This document shows, in pieces, positions 12,588-24,216 of a DNA stretch of 64,000 nucleotides. The DNA is from Paramarasmius palmivorus (Eukaryota; Basidiomycota; Agaricomycetes; Agaricales; Marasmiaceae). Position 1 is the first letter of the stretch, and every line of letters begins with the position of its first letter. A program made the position numbers and the translations under genes. The notes beneath the pieces were generated by a model, which worked only from the letters and a program-made list of their open reading frames with translations, was not told the DNA's origin and did not search any database. The stretch spans positions 124,001 to 188,000 of the forward strand of contig JAYKXP010000077.1 of the NCBI GenBank assembly GCA_037176845.1, read 5' to 3'.

Positions 12588-12985
12588 CACCAGTGGCAGC
12601 CCCGCTTATTCGGACAAGGAAATTCTAGAGGAAATTACAGCGGAAAGGAAGGTGAAAATTGAGCTTAAAGTATCACTAATTTGTGGCCTTTTCGGGCTCG
12701 AAAGATGGTCCTTTGCCTCTTGTTATTCACGTGCTTTCAGGGCCATGAAAAAGCATATTTCCAGTGCTGGAAAAGACAAAGGCCATGAAAAGCCATAGTT
12801 TTCCGGAGCAGGAAAAATGCTCTTTGATGCTCCGGGAAGCACGTGTAACCATCAACGCAAAACACGTGTGTTTGGACAGAGAAATTCCACATATCCAGTG
12901 CATTGAATACGTGTTTTCCTCTTTCCTTTTCGCATCGATTTCCTTCTCAATTTCCAGGTCCGAATAGTTGGCGCTGCCACTGGTG
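12588..12985. mobile_element. 398-bp MITE with 28-bp terminal inverted repeats and ATT target duplication
   Basis: The left end starts CACCAGTGGCAGC and the right end finishes with its reverse complement GCTGCCACTGGTG. The inverted match continues to about 28 bp with four mismatches, ending TATTCGGAC/GTCCGAATA. It is flanked by ATT on both sides (12585-12587 and 12986-12988). The equivalent upstream position of gene A (about 1217-1226) reads GCATTGATC without an insertion, so the empty site is visible inside the same window. The interior has no coding capacity but is rich in short palindromes such as CACGTG and repeated CCATGAAAA. The 3-bp duplication fits PIF/Harbinger- or CACTA-type mobilisation better than hAT (8 bp); the superfamily is not proven. 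Confidence 0.88.
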
Positions 12986-13312
12986 ATTGATCAGTCCGAT
13001 CTCTTTTGATAGGATGAGATTGTGCATATTATGCTCTCCCGCTCACGGTAAGGGCTCAACATGGGAAAGATCGCACCTCAGTTATACATATGTAGCAGAA
13101 GGCTTTGATTCGTCAGCATCAAGTGTTGCTTCGGGAAGGAATATGTCTTGAATGCACATGAAACCTGCATCAAGCAGGGGTCAGGCGTGCTACTAATAAA
13201 AGCAGTCACATATTGAATTGGAGGTGTTTCTTCGTTCCTTCTTCACCACCCATACGTGCAGCAACTGTAAACACGTTTATTGATTTATCCAATCCTTCGT
13301 CCGTCTCTCAAA
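12986..13312. promoter_or_regulatory. Upstream region of gene C
   Basis: The sequence resumes the family 1 upstream block after the MITE. ATGCTCTCCC, CATCAAGCAGGGGTCAGGCGTG and AATAAAAGCAGTCACAT precede the ATG by the same distances as in A and B. The AATAAAAG at about 13194-13201 stands where A has TATAAAAG. Confidence 0.5.
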
Positions 13313-14716
13313 ATGGTCATAACATGCTATCTCGTGTTAGTAGTGATAGCACGACTCTGGGATAAAGCAGGTAAGTTATCGTATCGCATGGTTATGGTCA
13401 CCAAGCACCTAAATTACCTCAGCGGCCTTTGCCTGCACTCCAGGATTTTGCCTATCTGTACCGCACTTAGTATTACCGGATACTGCCACCACGAGAACAA
13501 GAACTAGCACCTCGACTTCCTCCGTCGGAAGTAGGTTACTCAGCGTACTCTCAGCTAATACCGTGCCGACTTTATCATAGTACCCAGTAAAACTACCACT
13601 GGAATGAGCTCTGATCTTCCCGCCACTCAAGATACCAGCATATCGCCGACTGTTCCGCCAACATCATCTACTCGCGGGCAAACTGACGCTTCCATCGGCC
13701 AACCTTCTAAAAGTACTTATTCTTTTTTGGAGTCTCAATACGCTAGCTAACATCGTGTACTCTAAGCATCCGAGTCCAGTACACAGCTCCCACTCAGGAA
13801 GTCACTCCGCAGATTAGCTTTCTCCTCGACAACCTCACTACATGTGAACCAACCAAGCTAAGGTGGACAAGCTCCAACGTCGACAATATTACATTCAACT
13901 TAACAATCACTTCCAACGACACCGCCGACACATCTCACACCAACTCTGAATTCCCCCTTGTATATGATATCGATGCATCTACAAATGTTTATGACTGGTC
14001 AGAGGTGAGTATCCCTCAAGGAGAATACGTGTTGAATGCGTTGGATGATTTCAATACGAGAACACTTGCGACGTGCCCGTTTCTTGTGGAGAACGGAACC
14101 GATGTATCGTGTCTCATGGCAAACGGAACCTTGAATGGGACGAGGTGATTCAATTGTTTCTTCGTTTACTTGTCAATGCTTAACTAGCTTAACACAACAT
14201 CGAAAGGCCGAGTCCGACAAGGTACTTATCACAAATAACATTTTTTACCGAACCATTCGACCTGACCACCGTACCAGTTCCATTAATCCGAGTACTGCTA
14301 CCCAATCAAGCCTCAACGTCCCGGTGATAATAGGCGCAACAGTCGGATCAGTTTTCTTCCTCGCCCTGGTTTTGTCGCTGGGATACCGCCACTTTCGGGG
14401 AAAAGTGCGACATATCGAACCTACGCTTATCGATCCGTATCCTACGGAATATATCAAGTCGAGCGAACTTCGACGTCCTAAATTCAGGGATTATGAGGAG
14501 TCTGAGTCAAGTAATGATGCTACTCCCGCTGGGGTTGATGAGGGGTTCGGGCCCTGTGATGATGCGGCTCCCACTCAGAATCATGTCCAAGCCCCGCAAA
14601 TGCACGCGAGAATCCATCGACATGAAGATAGCGGGTGGAGACCTCGACCTCCGTTGAGTGAGATTATGGGTAGTAGCCTGATTCATTTACCGCCAGAGTA
14701 TGAGAATGCGTTGTAA
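13313..14716 (+). CDS. Family 1 gene C: surface protein kept in frame by shifted splice sites
   Basis: Exons join(13313..13370,13423..13530,13581..13712,13787..14144,14207..14221,14278..14716), 369 aa. The leader is MVITCYLVLVVIARLWDKA. Two acceptors differ from the paralogues. The usual TAAG acceptor of exon 4 (13766) would be followed by a 1-nt deletion, but a CACAG acceptor 20 nt further on restores frame. The usual CACAG acceptor of exon 5 is mutated to CACAA, but GAAAG nine bases downstream keeps frame and removes three residues. The ectodomain, transmembrane helix (about residues 238-260), HRHEDSGWRPRPP and LPPEYENAL-COOH are intact. The tail carries an extra Asp/Gly-rich insertion (GVDEGFGPCDDAAP) that looks like an internal duplication of NDAAPAQNH. 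The donor of intron 4 is the weak GTGATT. Probably functional; the altered sites need transcript proof. Confidence 0.75.
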
Positions 14717-14879
14717 TCCGGACAACATTGAAGTCTAGACACTATGGGTACGCGTAAATTCACCCCAATACATCATTCCGAGACACTAGATGAGTCTCCC
14801 AATTCTCATATTTGGCTGATTAAAATAATGCTCGCTGCCAGTATCTCGTGTGAGACAGGTTCCTAACTGAACTGAATGA

Positions 14880-16006
14880 CAGATACACTGTCATTGAAAT
14901 GTGGGCGGCTCTGTGACACTCCTTTCCCCATCACTGCTCGTACTGCAGAACTCAATTTAACGTGGCAGCCAAACAACATCGAGCACGATCCGTCATACGG
15001 AGTCTGGATAGAAAACGAGACAGTAACTATAAGTATGTGGTAGTTCCTATCGACTTATACTATCGACGCACGTTGTAAAATTTAAATCTCATGTTACAGT
15101 GTAAGTAGCCGGTTATAGTGGTGTCAGAAAATCGTTGACCCGACCATTGCGTTTCAGGACCTATTCGCTATTCGCTATAGAACCTAATCCTGGGTAAATA
15201 GTCTCATTTTATCTGTCAACTCAGTCTCCTTGACTGATGTGGTGGCCGTTAAAGCGAGGATATTGCGCGTATTGGGCCATACCAGACGCTTCTTACTATG
15301 TGGGACACAATAATGTGTTGAGGACTAATCTCCATTCCCAGGTAGGATAGTGGCCGCGTATTCCTTCTCCGCGCCTATGACTACTTCTTTTTAATAGTGC
15401 AGAAGTCACTTCCCCGCCGGCTGTGCAAACCATTTCTACCACTCGTTCCATACGAATGCCTCCTGCGAAAAGTACCTTTGGCGGAATTAAGGACACCAGC
15501 GTACCGAGTAGAGATAGAACACGAAACGTTGCAGGGATCGCGATTAGTGTAGTCGGATCCATGATACTGATCATCGCGACCGTGATCATTGTTCTGAAAC
15601 GCAGGGGCGAGAAGCGATTGCATAATACAGCTGCAACGAGATCTCCCCGGCGTCGAAATGGGAGTTAAATGCAGTGAGTCGTGAAAAGAGAGAGTTTATG
15701 GCTCAGTATAGACACGGTGATACGCAGCCATCAATAGACACAGGAACCTTTAGCGATGTATATCATCCCCGGGGAAGGGCTCAAGATACTGTCTCACTAG
15801 ACGAGTCACCGCAACGACAGCGCCACGTAATATATCTTCATGACAGTGGTTGGAAGCCAGCGTCTCTGTATTTCAATGCAGTAGAGTCTAGTGTTGTAGT
15901 TATGCTGCCGCGGTCTGACGAAGCCGTATGGCTAGACATGATTGCGTCGGGATATCATGGGCCCCTATGCTCCAACTGCGCGCATTCGTTACTACGCTGG
16001 ACCTAG
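14880..16006 (+). pseudogene. Degenerate transmembrane gene related to family 1/2
   Basis: A putative exon at 14881-15030 reads ...LCDTPFPITARTAELNLTW and SYGVWIENETVTI up to a GTATGT donor. After a region I could not splice, 15410-15668 encodes a Thr-rich stretch, a transmembrane helix (VAGIAISVVGSMILIIATVI), VLKRRGEK and RSPRRRNGS before a stop. The reading then continues one frame over at 15674-16006 with RHVIYLHDSGWKP and MLPRSDEAVW. This matches the HxDSGWRP + LPPxY(D/E) tail of the neighbouring families, except that the PPxY is degraded to PRSD. The frame break between helix and tail and the lost PPxY argue for a decayed copy. Confidence 0.5.
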
Positions 16007-18944
16007 TAGTTGATATATTTCTTCTAGGCCGATTATGTAGTTTTGGTGCTTTGGAGATTGTTGCTTTGGAGATTCGGCAGTGGTTTCTATACGTACCAGG
16101 CTTAATATTTGATTGAACGCCAGAAGAAGTAAGGTTACCTGGATTGAGATCTGAGGTATCGGAGCCCCCACATGCGATAGTTATCTGATATTGCATATGT
16201 ACGTCGCACTGATCAAGTTGATTGATTCGAGTCGCGATGATATCTTCTGAGAGACGATTACAACGACTGTTGCAAGGTATGGCCGTGCATAGTTAGCCAT
16301 AGAAGGATCCTTGCAGATAAACCACCCAACATCAGGGTTGCATCAGGGACAAATCAGGGAGCACCTTGAATGATCTCCCGGTAGCTACCGTCTTCAGTAC
16401 AGTTGTCAGCATATCTGGAGTAAGACTCTGCGTATTCAGAACCGACTTTATAACGTGCTAGGATGGCACAATCAAGAGTGAGATCTAAGATGGCATGAAC
16501 GAGTTTCTGGCTTGTGAGTCTGACGTACCTGTTTCGCAGGAAGGGTAACCCTAACCTAAGTCAAGAGCAAATGGGTTGAATTAGTCATCCAGGCAAGCTT
16601 TCTTCCCGACCCCCATCATCTCTCGCTGAACCATCTCGATGACTAGTCGCAAGGCATCCGAGGGGTATATGAGGGCTATTTAGGTGTAATAGGATGCTAG
16701 GGCGAATAGTGAGTGAACTCGACGGTGATGTTTCATTTCATCTGATTACATCGTTGCGCAGATCGATAACGCAGCCTACAGCGTTGGTATTGGTACAGAA
16801 CTGATGTTTAGGTCAGGTCAGTCCAAGAGGTGCGTGTCTCTGTCCTCCTTTACATGCTGTCTATCTTGCTCATGAGTCATTGCCGAATCCTCTTGTACTA
16901 GCTCCACGTCAACGCAAACATTCCGTCGACTCGAATGCCAGTTCAACACGCAGGATCACAGCATCTTTATACTATCTGGCCACCTACGACGAAGTCGCGC
17001 CTTGAAATGCGCTGCGCAGATTGTGGAATGGTTTGGAGGTACGTAGCCTGTCATAATGTGCATTGCTCCCGAACGGCCGCTGACGATACATCGTAGACCT
17101 CGAACATACTACTGGAAACCCTCGCGCCTCATTCACCCTTCGTTCCGCACACTCGCAAAGTCTCGCTTGGTGTACAGGCTAGCACTCCTCCTCGCCTCGT
17201 GTCCGTCCACCTCCAGGTCCTATGCAAATCCGAGACACGATGGCAACCTTAGGTATTCTTCCCTCTTCTCAAACGCTTACCTTGCAGACAACTTTACCCT
17301 CCCTCCTTGTGACCGATCTTATTGTCTATTGGAAAGCGCCGGGTTGCTTGGCTTTGGGAAACTGTGGAGGTATGGAGTACCACTCATGCCGCTCTCGTAT
17401 ATGCTCAGTGACTGCCGGTGATCCCTCCTGAAGAGATTATCTTCTGAAACACATTATCCAAATCTCCTCCACTTGCCCCTACGACCCCCTTGTCCGAGAG
17501 CTTAATACCTCCGCCATCCCATCTATATCTCTTTCCCATCTAATCTCGAGTACCTCAGCCTCATCGTAGTTCTCAAAGATACAATCTAGATACCCCACCC
17601 CTTCTGGTCTGCTGCTTTTTGGGAGACGCTCGAGGAGATCTGTCGGGGCCTTCGTAGACCACAACTCCGCTCTCATGTTCTACTAATCCGTTTCCCGTCT
17701 CCTTTCCGATAAACCCCTCCCCTCGTTCGCTCTTGACATTATGAAGTGCGACTGTGATATACATTAGTTGAAATACCAATCCGTTCCCTCTACCCCAATT
17801 GGCGTGACTTCGGGAAGCAGGGTAATCATGGTTCCTTTTGATCGAAATTGGTGTTGGTGGTAATGGAAGGGGTGAATTGGCATCCGGTACGGTGATGATC
17901 ATGTCGCCATTGCGTTGGCATCTGTCGAGGAGCATATTCTTCCTTTCCTTTCTACGTGAATTGTTACCCCAGCCCCTGAGCGCTGAGCCGCTGCGGACAA
18001 CAGACATCCTGCTTAATATCAGCACACTGCCTGGGCGGCATTAAGGAAGCGCCCATCATGTTCTATCTTTTCGGGCCTTCTACTGATACTTGGTGGTGTT
18101 ATCTATCGCTATCAAATCAAATCAGCAGTGACAGGTGCAAGCCTGGGTGTGGTGCCGATACGTACGTTGATCCAAAAGACATGCAAACCGAACATCCCCA
18201 GACCAAGTACCCATTTGTATGACCCGGGAATATGGATTCCTATATGCCATCCCACATCGGGGTGAATTCAAACGCAGAGTCACGGATATCATCAAATTAG
18301 AGGTACTCCTTCCCTGCTCTCATACTCAGATCCGTTCTCGAGACATGTGCCCTTTCGTGCGCGATGATAAGAATGGATAACCTCACCGTGATATCCAATT
18401 ATTCCATTCCTTCTTCTGATACTACTGACTGTACGTTTGCAGGGCATCTAATTTTGGTCCACACTCCCATTCCTATTGCGAAATGCCCACAGGCTCTGGT
18501 TTTGGGAACCACTGAATTGCGTTAACTCGGTAGGACGTGAGTTCGGTTTGTCGTTATGTTGTAGTGAAACGTTTGGGTTTTTCACGAAGGCTGTTTTGCC
18601 GACGACGACAGGGAGGCTGTTGCTCGCTTTATGGATACTTACTCACCCGTTCCCAGCAGAGGTCTTCATAATTTTGATTGATTTACCGGTAGAAGCTGAC
18701 GATCGGCAGGAACTGCGTCTGATTCGATGGGAATGTGGCGAACTGTAGTCGGCACCTATATACCACACTACTTGATGCGTCTCAAATACCATATGGAGGT
18801 CTACTACAATGTTCAATATCACGGCTTCGAGTCGACAACGTGAGGTAATGCAGGATATAGGTGTAAAAGTACATAAATAAAGTGAGAAAAAGGGAATGAC
18901 TGATAGAAGACACCAATGATACAGTGGACTACAGTGGCGGGTAA
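16007..18944. repeat. R1 copy (16545-17450) and unresolved DNA between relic and gene D
   Basis: From GGTAACCCTAACCTAAG (about 16545) the R1 signposts appear in order: CTTCCCGACCCCCATCATCTC, GATGACTAGTCGCAAGGCATC and TTGCGCAGATCGATAACGC. The remainder, 17450-18900, has open frames of 65-150 codons on both strands, including EGVGYLDCIFENYDEAEVL on the minus strand at about 17520-17600 and PVEADDRQELRLIRWEC on the plus strand at about 18688-18740. I recognise no domain and could not build a gene, so these may be remnants. Confidence 0.4.
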
Positions 18945-20353
18945 TTACAATGCGTTTTCATACTCTGGCGGCAACTCAATAAGATTACTATCCCCACCCT
19001 CGGGCTCTGACCCCAGAGCTTGAGGCCTCCACCCGCTATCTTCGTGTCGATGAATTCTCGTCTGCGTCGGCCGACTCGGAGCTTGAACAGGATCCTCAGG
19101 TGGAGCACTATCACCATCTGACTGAGATCCCTCACAGTCGCAAAATTTGGGAGGTTTTAATTCGTTCGGCTTGGTATATTCCACGAGATAAGGATCAATG
19201 TGCTTAGGCTTGGTCCACAAGTAACGATACCCCAGCACAAGAACCATAAGAGCGAATAGGACTGATCCAACCGTTGCCCCTATTATGAATGCGATATTGG
19301 GTCCCGGTTGTCCAGGCGTCGCGGTGTTGGGCTGGGAAGGACTCGGACTGATGTAGCTGTTGCGGTGATTAGGCTGAACGATTCGGTCGAAGTGTTCGTG
19401 ATAAGTACCTTGTAGGACTGGGCCTTTCGATGCTGTATTGAAGTATGTAAGAAGCAAGATCGGGAATCGAAGGATCTATACTAGGGATACTCACCTCGTC
19501 CTATTCAAGCTTCCATGTGACATGAGACACGATATATCCGTACCGTTTTGAACGAGAAAGGGTCCCACCCCGAGTGTCCTGGTATTAAACTCGTCTAACG
19601 CATTCAATGTATACCTTCCCTGTGGGAATATCACCTTCGGCCAGTCGTAGACGTTTGTAGATGCTTTGATGTCATTCCCAAGTGGGAATTCAGACTGGAG
19701 ATGAGATGTGTCGTTGTTGTTAGACGTAACTGTTAGGTTAAAGGAAATATTGTCGACACTGGAACTTGTCCATCTTAGCATGGCTGGTTCACATGTGGTG
19801 AGGATGTTGAGGTCGAAGCTAATCTGCGGGGTGGCCTGCGGAGCGAAAGCTGTGCTTCTAGACTCGGATGCTTAGGGTACATGTTGTCAGCTGGTGTCTC
19901 GAGTATCAAAATGGGAATAAGTACTTTCGGTTATCTCACTGGTGGAAGTGTCACTTTGCTCATGAGTAGTTGATGTGAGTGACGCAGATGATGTTGGTGG
20001 CGGTGATTTTGACGGATCGGTTGTGTCGGTACCATGAGTGAATATTATGATATTGGTTGAAACTGGAACCAATTCAGTACATAAATATCGAACAAGAATC
20101 TGAAAAGCCTACGTGAATCACTGGGGACATGTGAAGCAGAAGTTGACTCCCTAGTCTGAGTCGGAGTGTCAGTCGTCGAAGGGGATGTTGGGGGAATCTC
20201 GGGGACTATGATTGGTGTAAGGCAATTCTGACATGTCGCGGCCGAGGCTATTTGCTTCAAAACGATAACCATCACGATGTGATATGATAACTTACATGTT
20301 TTAACCCAGAACTTTACTATCACTACCAATCCTAAAGGGATTGTTCTAGCCAT
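18945..20353 (-). CDS. Family 1 gene D: single-pass surface protein with C-terminal PPEY tail, opposite strand
   Basis: Exons complement(join(18945..19356,19409..19432,19495..19870,19925..20062,20113..20247,20296..20353)), 380 aa, every junction in phase. The leader is MARTIPLGLVVIVKFWVKT. Exon order, intron phases (1,1,1,2,2) and the 24-nt exon 5 are identical to A, B and C. The ectodomain runs from ATPQISFDLNIL through CEPAMLRW to NGTDISCL. The transmembrane helix (about residues 265-287) is followed by GYRYLWTKPKHIDPYLVEY, HRHEDSGWRPQ and LPPEYENAL-COOH. It is the most diverged intact member, and its upstream flank is unlike that of A-C, so it was not part of the recent A/B duplication. 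Function unknown. Confidence 0.85.
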
Positions 20354-20402
20354 TTTTGGGGGAACGGGGATTAACGAAGGAGCAGATGAACGGACGAGAC
20401 TG

Positions 20403-20410
20403 CGCTTATA
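20403..20410 (-). promoter_or_regulatory. TATA box of gene D
   Basis: On the minus strand CTTATAAGCGCAGTC lies about 50-57 bp before the ATG of gene D. It resembles the TTATAAAAGCAGTC before gene A. No other promoter-like signal is visible nearby. Confidence 0.5.
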
Positions 20411-22578
20411 AGTACAAGTATTATGTCTTATCCACAGGTTGTTCCAGGATTCATGTGAACTCAATACGTGCCGCTAAGATGAACATCAAAAATGTTTCAA
20501 TGTCCAAGTGTCATGACGTATGATCAATCAGAACGGAAACCATCTTGCCTGCGATTTTTACAACGGAGTATACGACCACCCGTAACCGGAGCTGATGAGC
20601 TCGCTCGCTCGAACACAAGGAGGTGGTGTTTGGGTCAAAGCGTTTACTTAGCCATCATCCCACTGAATGCCCATTTCCCAAACATTCCAAGACTAAAGAC
20701 GTGAGTGAATTCTAACCTACTCGATTGTTTATCATTAATTTCCGCTGTATCTCCAAAGCCGTAACGAAGGTGCCTAGGAACGAGCTCAAGACGTGTTAGG
20801 ATTCAGACAAGCATCTTCCATTCAAAATAGACAGCGAACTAGAACACTTGGTATGCATGATATACATTGCCACATCCGTTGATAAGCCATGTGCGGTGGC
20901 GTCGTGTGGGTGAAGAGTAGTGGATTCGTAGTTTTTAGCTTTATCAATTCTTCAGCAAGGAATAAGTGAGTGTCCTTTCAGAATACTCAGAAACCACGAA
21001 TCAAAACATGTTTTCCGCGGTCCCCGTATAACTTGGACGGGTGGCAATAAAATTTAAGAAGCGCATGCAAGTAACGTTACGTGCACGATGTCAATAACGG
21101 GCGTTACGAACATTGAAAGTACTGAAAGGAAGTTTCAGTCTATTAATCTAAGGTTGATCGGATATCCGTCTCCAAAAATACTTAGAGCCTTTTCATGTAC
21201 CTATACTCCCCGCTTGTGGTGAACAGGCAAAGTTACCGCTAAACTAGCGCCGAGGTCTCCTTTGCGAGGAAGACCTTTCAGTCGCTTCTGTATTCTACCT
21301 TGCTGGCGTGAGAGGACAATTCCCACTCATTGAGATAATGGCTGAACAGCGACACTGGTTTCTTGGAGACTATGCCTGTCTATCCGTGGTCATCGCAGAT
21401 GTATATGTGAGGTTTGGCCTACAGTTGCCTTTGCTGAACAAATGTTTCCATGAATACCAATGAATCAAAGTACCAGAGATGTTTTGCATACTGATAACTG
21501 ATGAACAGAGGTTTATATGGCGCACATGTCTCAATTAGCACGTTTGAGGATTCAAGTAACATATTTAATCAAAAGTAACTGCACGGTATATGGTGCACGT
21601 CAGTAACCATAAGGAATATATCAGGATGCGGTAACGTGTACGTAACTGTAAGTTCCGTGTAAGTAACATGCGAATAACGGCCAGTAATGTAAGGAGCTAC
21701 GCAGTGTCATTCAAACTCTCTCGAAGCGTTCTATAGATCTCAAAATGTCCCGCTAGCACTGGTGGACGCATATGGGTTGTCTAAGAGGCTTAAGTTGGGT
21801 GAATGGCAGCAAACTCAGCTCGATATTTCTCACTTATACCCATTCGATAATGATACGCCCTCTATCTAAATACGTCGAAAATATCATGATGTTGCGCGGT
21901 AGTGGCTGGCACTGATTTCTTCATCGTGATTATCTGAACTGCTGGACTTACCTTCTAGTAAGAGCCACAGTTCAGTAGTTCTTCCGAGATTATCCGTAGT
22001 CGTCAAAGTTGTAGTTGTGACCATGAGCAGACCTACGCTTGCCAGAACATCTAAGACCAGTGAAGAAAGCTGGCCGTTCCCTTCTCCTGTTGTTCGTCAA
22101 GGTGTAAGGCGTGTTTTTGTTTGATTTTGACAGAGGAGTACGTTAATACTTGTGGAGTGGTATGATTAGGAGTACACACAGAGTTCAACCCGTTGATCCG
22201 AAAGCGTTAGATATGGCAACCGTTTGATCTGGCCGATGCAAGAATGACACCAACGAACCTCGGATCCCTCTCAGATAGCTAGTTCTGAGCGGGCACCAGT
22301 CATTCTGCCACGTACCCATGATGGCCGTTTCGGAAGAACTTGGGTAACCCTAACCTAAGCCAACAGAAAGAGAATCTATGCTGGAGAGGGCTTTGCACTG
22401 TTACACCCCTGCCATGAACATATTTGAGGGTAGGAATAGTCACTGCAACATCGTTTTGAGCCGTTCCCGTTCACTTAAGTTGAGTTGCCCAGCCAATCAG
22501 CCTGTGGGGGATCAATGGCCCGTACATGAGACGATGGATCCGACGATAGGTCAATCAGGAAGAGTATTACACTGTAAT
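20411..22578. repeat. Intergenic repeat block R2 (copy 1) downstream of gene E
   Basis: The stretch has no gene. 21040-21300 and 21540-21850 are R2. This block has many degenerate AGTAAC-TG/GTAACG units (for example GCATGCAAGTAACGTTACG at about 21064), the phrase CCCCGCTTGTGGTGAA, and CTAACTAGCGCCGAG-like text. The same order of blocks recurs at 27530-27800 and 47890-48870, in the 3' flanks of F and H. A short R1 fragment with GGTAACCCTAACC lies at about 22344. 22400-22578 is the immediate 3' flank shared with gene F. Confidence 0.6.
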
Positions 22579-24090
22579 TCATATCACATCGTCGTAATTA
22601 GGAGGCATATCAACAATGATAGCCCCATCTCCTTCCGCTTCCTCTTCGACTGCGACTATTTCATTGAGCGTCGCAGGTGGTCTCCAACCGCTATCATCAT
22701 GTATACGAATAAACGTCTGCCTCAAAGCTGGACCTGAAACTGGACCTGGAGTTTGCTGAGAATCGACCTGAACCATTTGAGTATTCTGATTTCGAAAGAG
22801 ATCAGGAATCCTCTGTGGTTGTGACTGTTCTGCGGAATGTTTCGATGATGACAATTTCCTGCGACATTTATCCGGTGCATCTGTCAAAACAAATGGAAGA
22901 ATAGTGCATCCTTTCCTTATCTTCTTTGCCTGCCAGTGCTTGTAGTAAATGTATAGGGCAATGATGAGTGTTATAACGGGAAGAGACACTCCGATGGTGG
23001 CGGCGATTATTACTGAACGATGCGATTGCGATTGCGGTGTGGTAGAACTCCCGGCGGGGTTTGAACTAGCAAAATATCAGATACTGACAAGTCTTTGAGA
23101 TCATACAAAGCTGGTTCACCTTCCGGGCGTAGGAGGAGAAGTCATACTCGTTTGAACGACAGTAAGTCCCCCAGTGGTCATCACAGACGTAGTTGTTACC
23201 ATCGACAACGCTACATTGTTGGGAACATCGGAACGATGTGATCGTGATGTAATGGTACCATTGGGGAATTTTTGATGTGGACTAGATGATACGATGTCAG
23301 AAACAGACGAGTTTGTGATCGAGGCCTTTTTTACCTTTGGGGTATGGGAGGCAGAGTCTGGGTTTCTGTAACGACAGTTGTTCGTTCGATCCCATTCGTC
23401 GTAAAAATTACGGTTGTGACTGACAACAAGGGTACGTCTGCCAGAGTATCTACATCCGATGAAGACTGCTCTTTTATTACTTCGCTTGCTGCTGTTCCGG
23501 AAGGCGAAGGGCTTGAGTTTGGTATCGATCGTGACGTGGGTAGGCTTGAAGGCACCCCTACTGCAATGTTCAACTTTTGTCAATCTCGTTGCAAAGCCTA
23601 CTGTGTATTTACTCGCCTGTAGTGCTCGTGCTCTCACTCGGAGATGAAATAGGTGGGGGCGCGGGATCTCTAGAAGGCACGACTGTAGAGATTAGTCAGT
23701 TCATTGGATAAGACAACATTTAGATTTAGACTTGCTAGATGGCGGTTCGCTTTCAGTCGTGCTTGGCTCGGGCTGTACCGATGAAGAGCACCCTTGATAT
23801 CGGTTGTCAGTGGTCATTCTGGAGTTGAACGAGCTACAGATACCTACCTGAAGATATAGTAGATGTAGAAGACTTCGAGTTGGCCTCTGTAGTTTGGATG
23901 ACTGCTGGGAATATATCCATTTGAGAAAGGGAAGTTGTACGCCTCGGTCGTTGAGCTCTCAGTTATAGGAAAAAATCTTATCAGTATAACACTGTTCCAC
24001 GATGCACAGTTGCCTACCTGTGGTGATGCCTGCGTCTAAATCTGGACTCTATTATCAAGATGGACTGGGGGTATTCGGTTACGACTGACC
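22579..24090 (-). CDS. Family 2 gene E: mucin-like single-pass protein ending PPNYDDVI
   Basis: Exons read as complement(join(22579..23065,23120..23281,23335..23560,23617..23682,23736..23792,23848..23955,24018..24035,..24090)). Frame is kept throughout, but the 5' exon lacks the ATG found in F and G; the first in-frame ATG is at 23920 (356 aa). Ser/Thr/Pro-rich exons include two ectodomain repeats of the type TTxxFTTNGxxRTTVVT. The last exon holds the transmembrane helix (VIIAATIGVSLPVITLIIAL), YKHWQAKKIRK, IRIHDDSGWRPP, an acidic EEEAEGD stretch and MPPNYDDVI-COOH. Two introns start with GC (GCAAGT at 23735, GCGAGT at 23616). No classical signal peptide is seen. Translation start uncertain; possibly 5'-truncated or started in exon b. 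Confidence 0.7.
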
Positions 24091-24140
24091 TCTTTCTTGC
24101 CGATGTAGAAGTTGGGCAACAAAGGATGATGGATACGACT

Positions 24141-24216
24141 TGGGTTATATGGGTTATAATCTCTGACTTTGATATATCAGTTGATGAAAGTCAAGCCAGG
24201 CTGTATAGTCATGCTT
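24141..24216 (-). promoter_or_regulatory. Family 2 promoter block of gene E
   Basis: The minus strand reads CAGCCTGGCTT, then TTTCATCAACTGATATATC, then a CATATAACCC TATA-like box. The same block precedes F (30068-30130), G (32398-32456) and H (50567-50634), and occurs alone at 40754-40822. Its conservation exceeds that of the following 5' exon, which suggests it is functional in at least some copies. Confidence 0.6.

Noticed and set aside
17573..18025. 150-codon minus-strand frame
   Set aside because: It has no domain, no plausible start context, no splice partner and is overlapped by other open frames. Not supported as a gene.
23116..23637. 173-codon unspliced frame in gene E
   Set aside because: It reads through two introns; the spliced exons give the phase-consistent family 2 protein instead.
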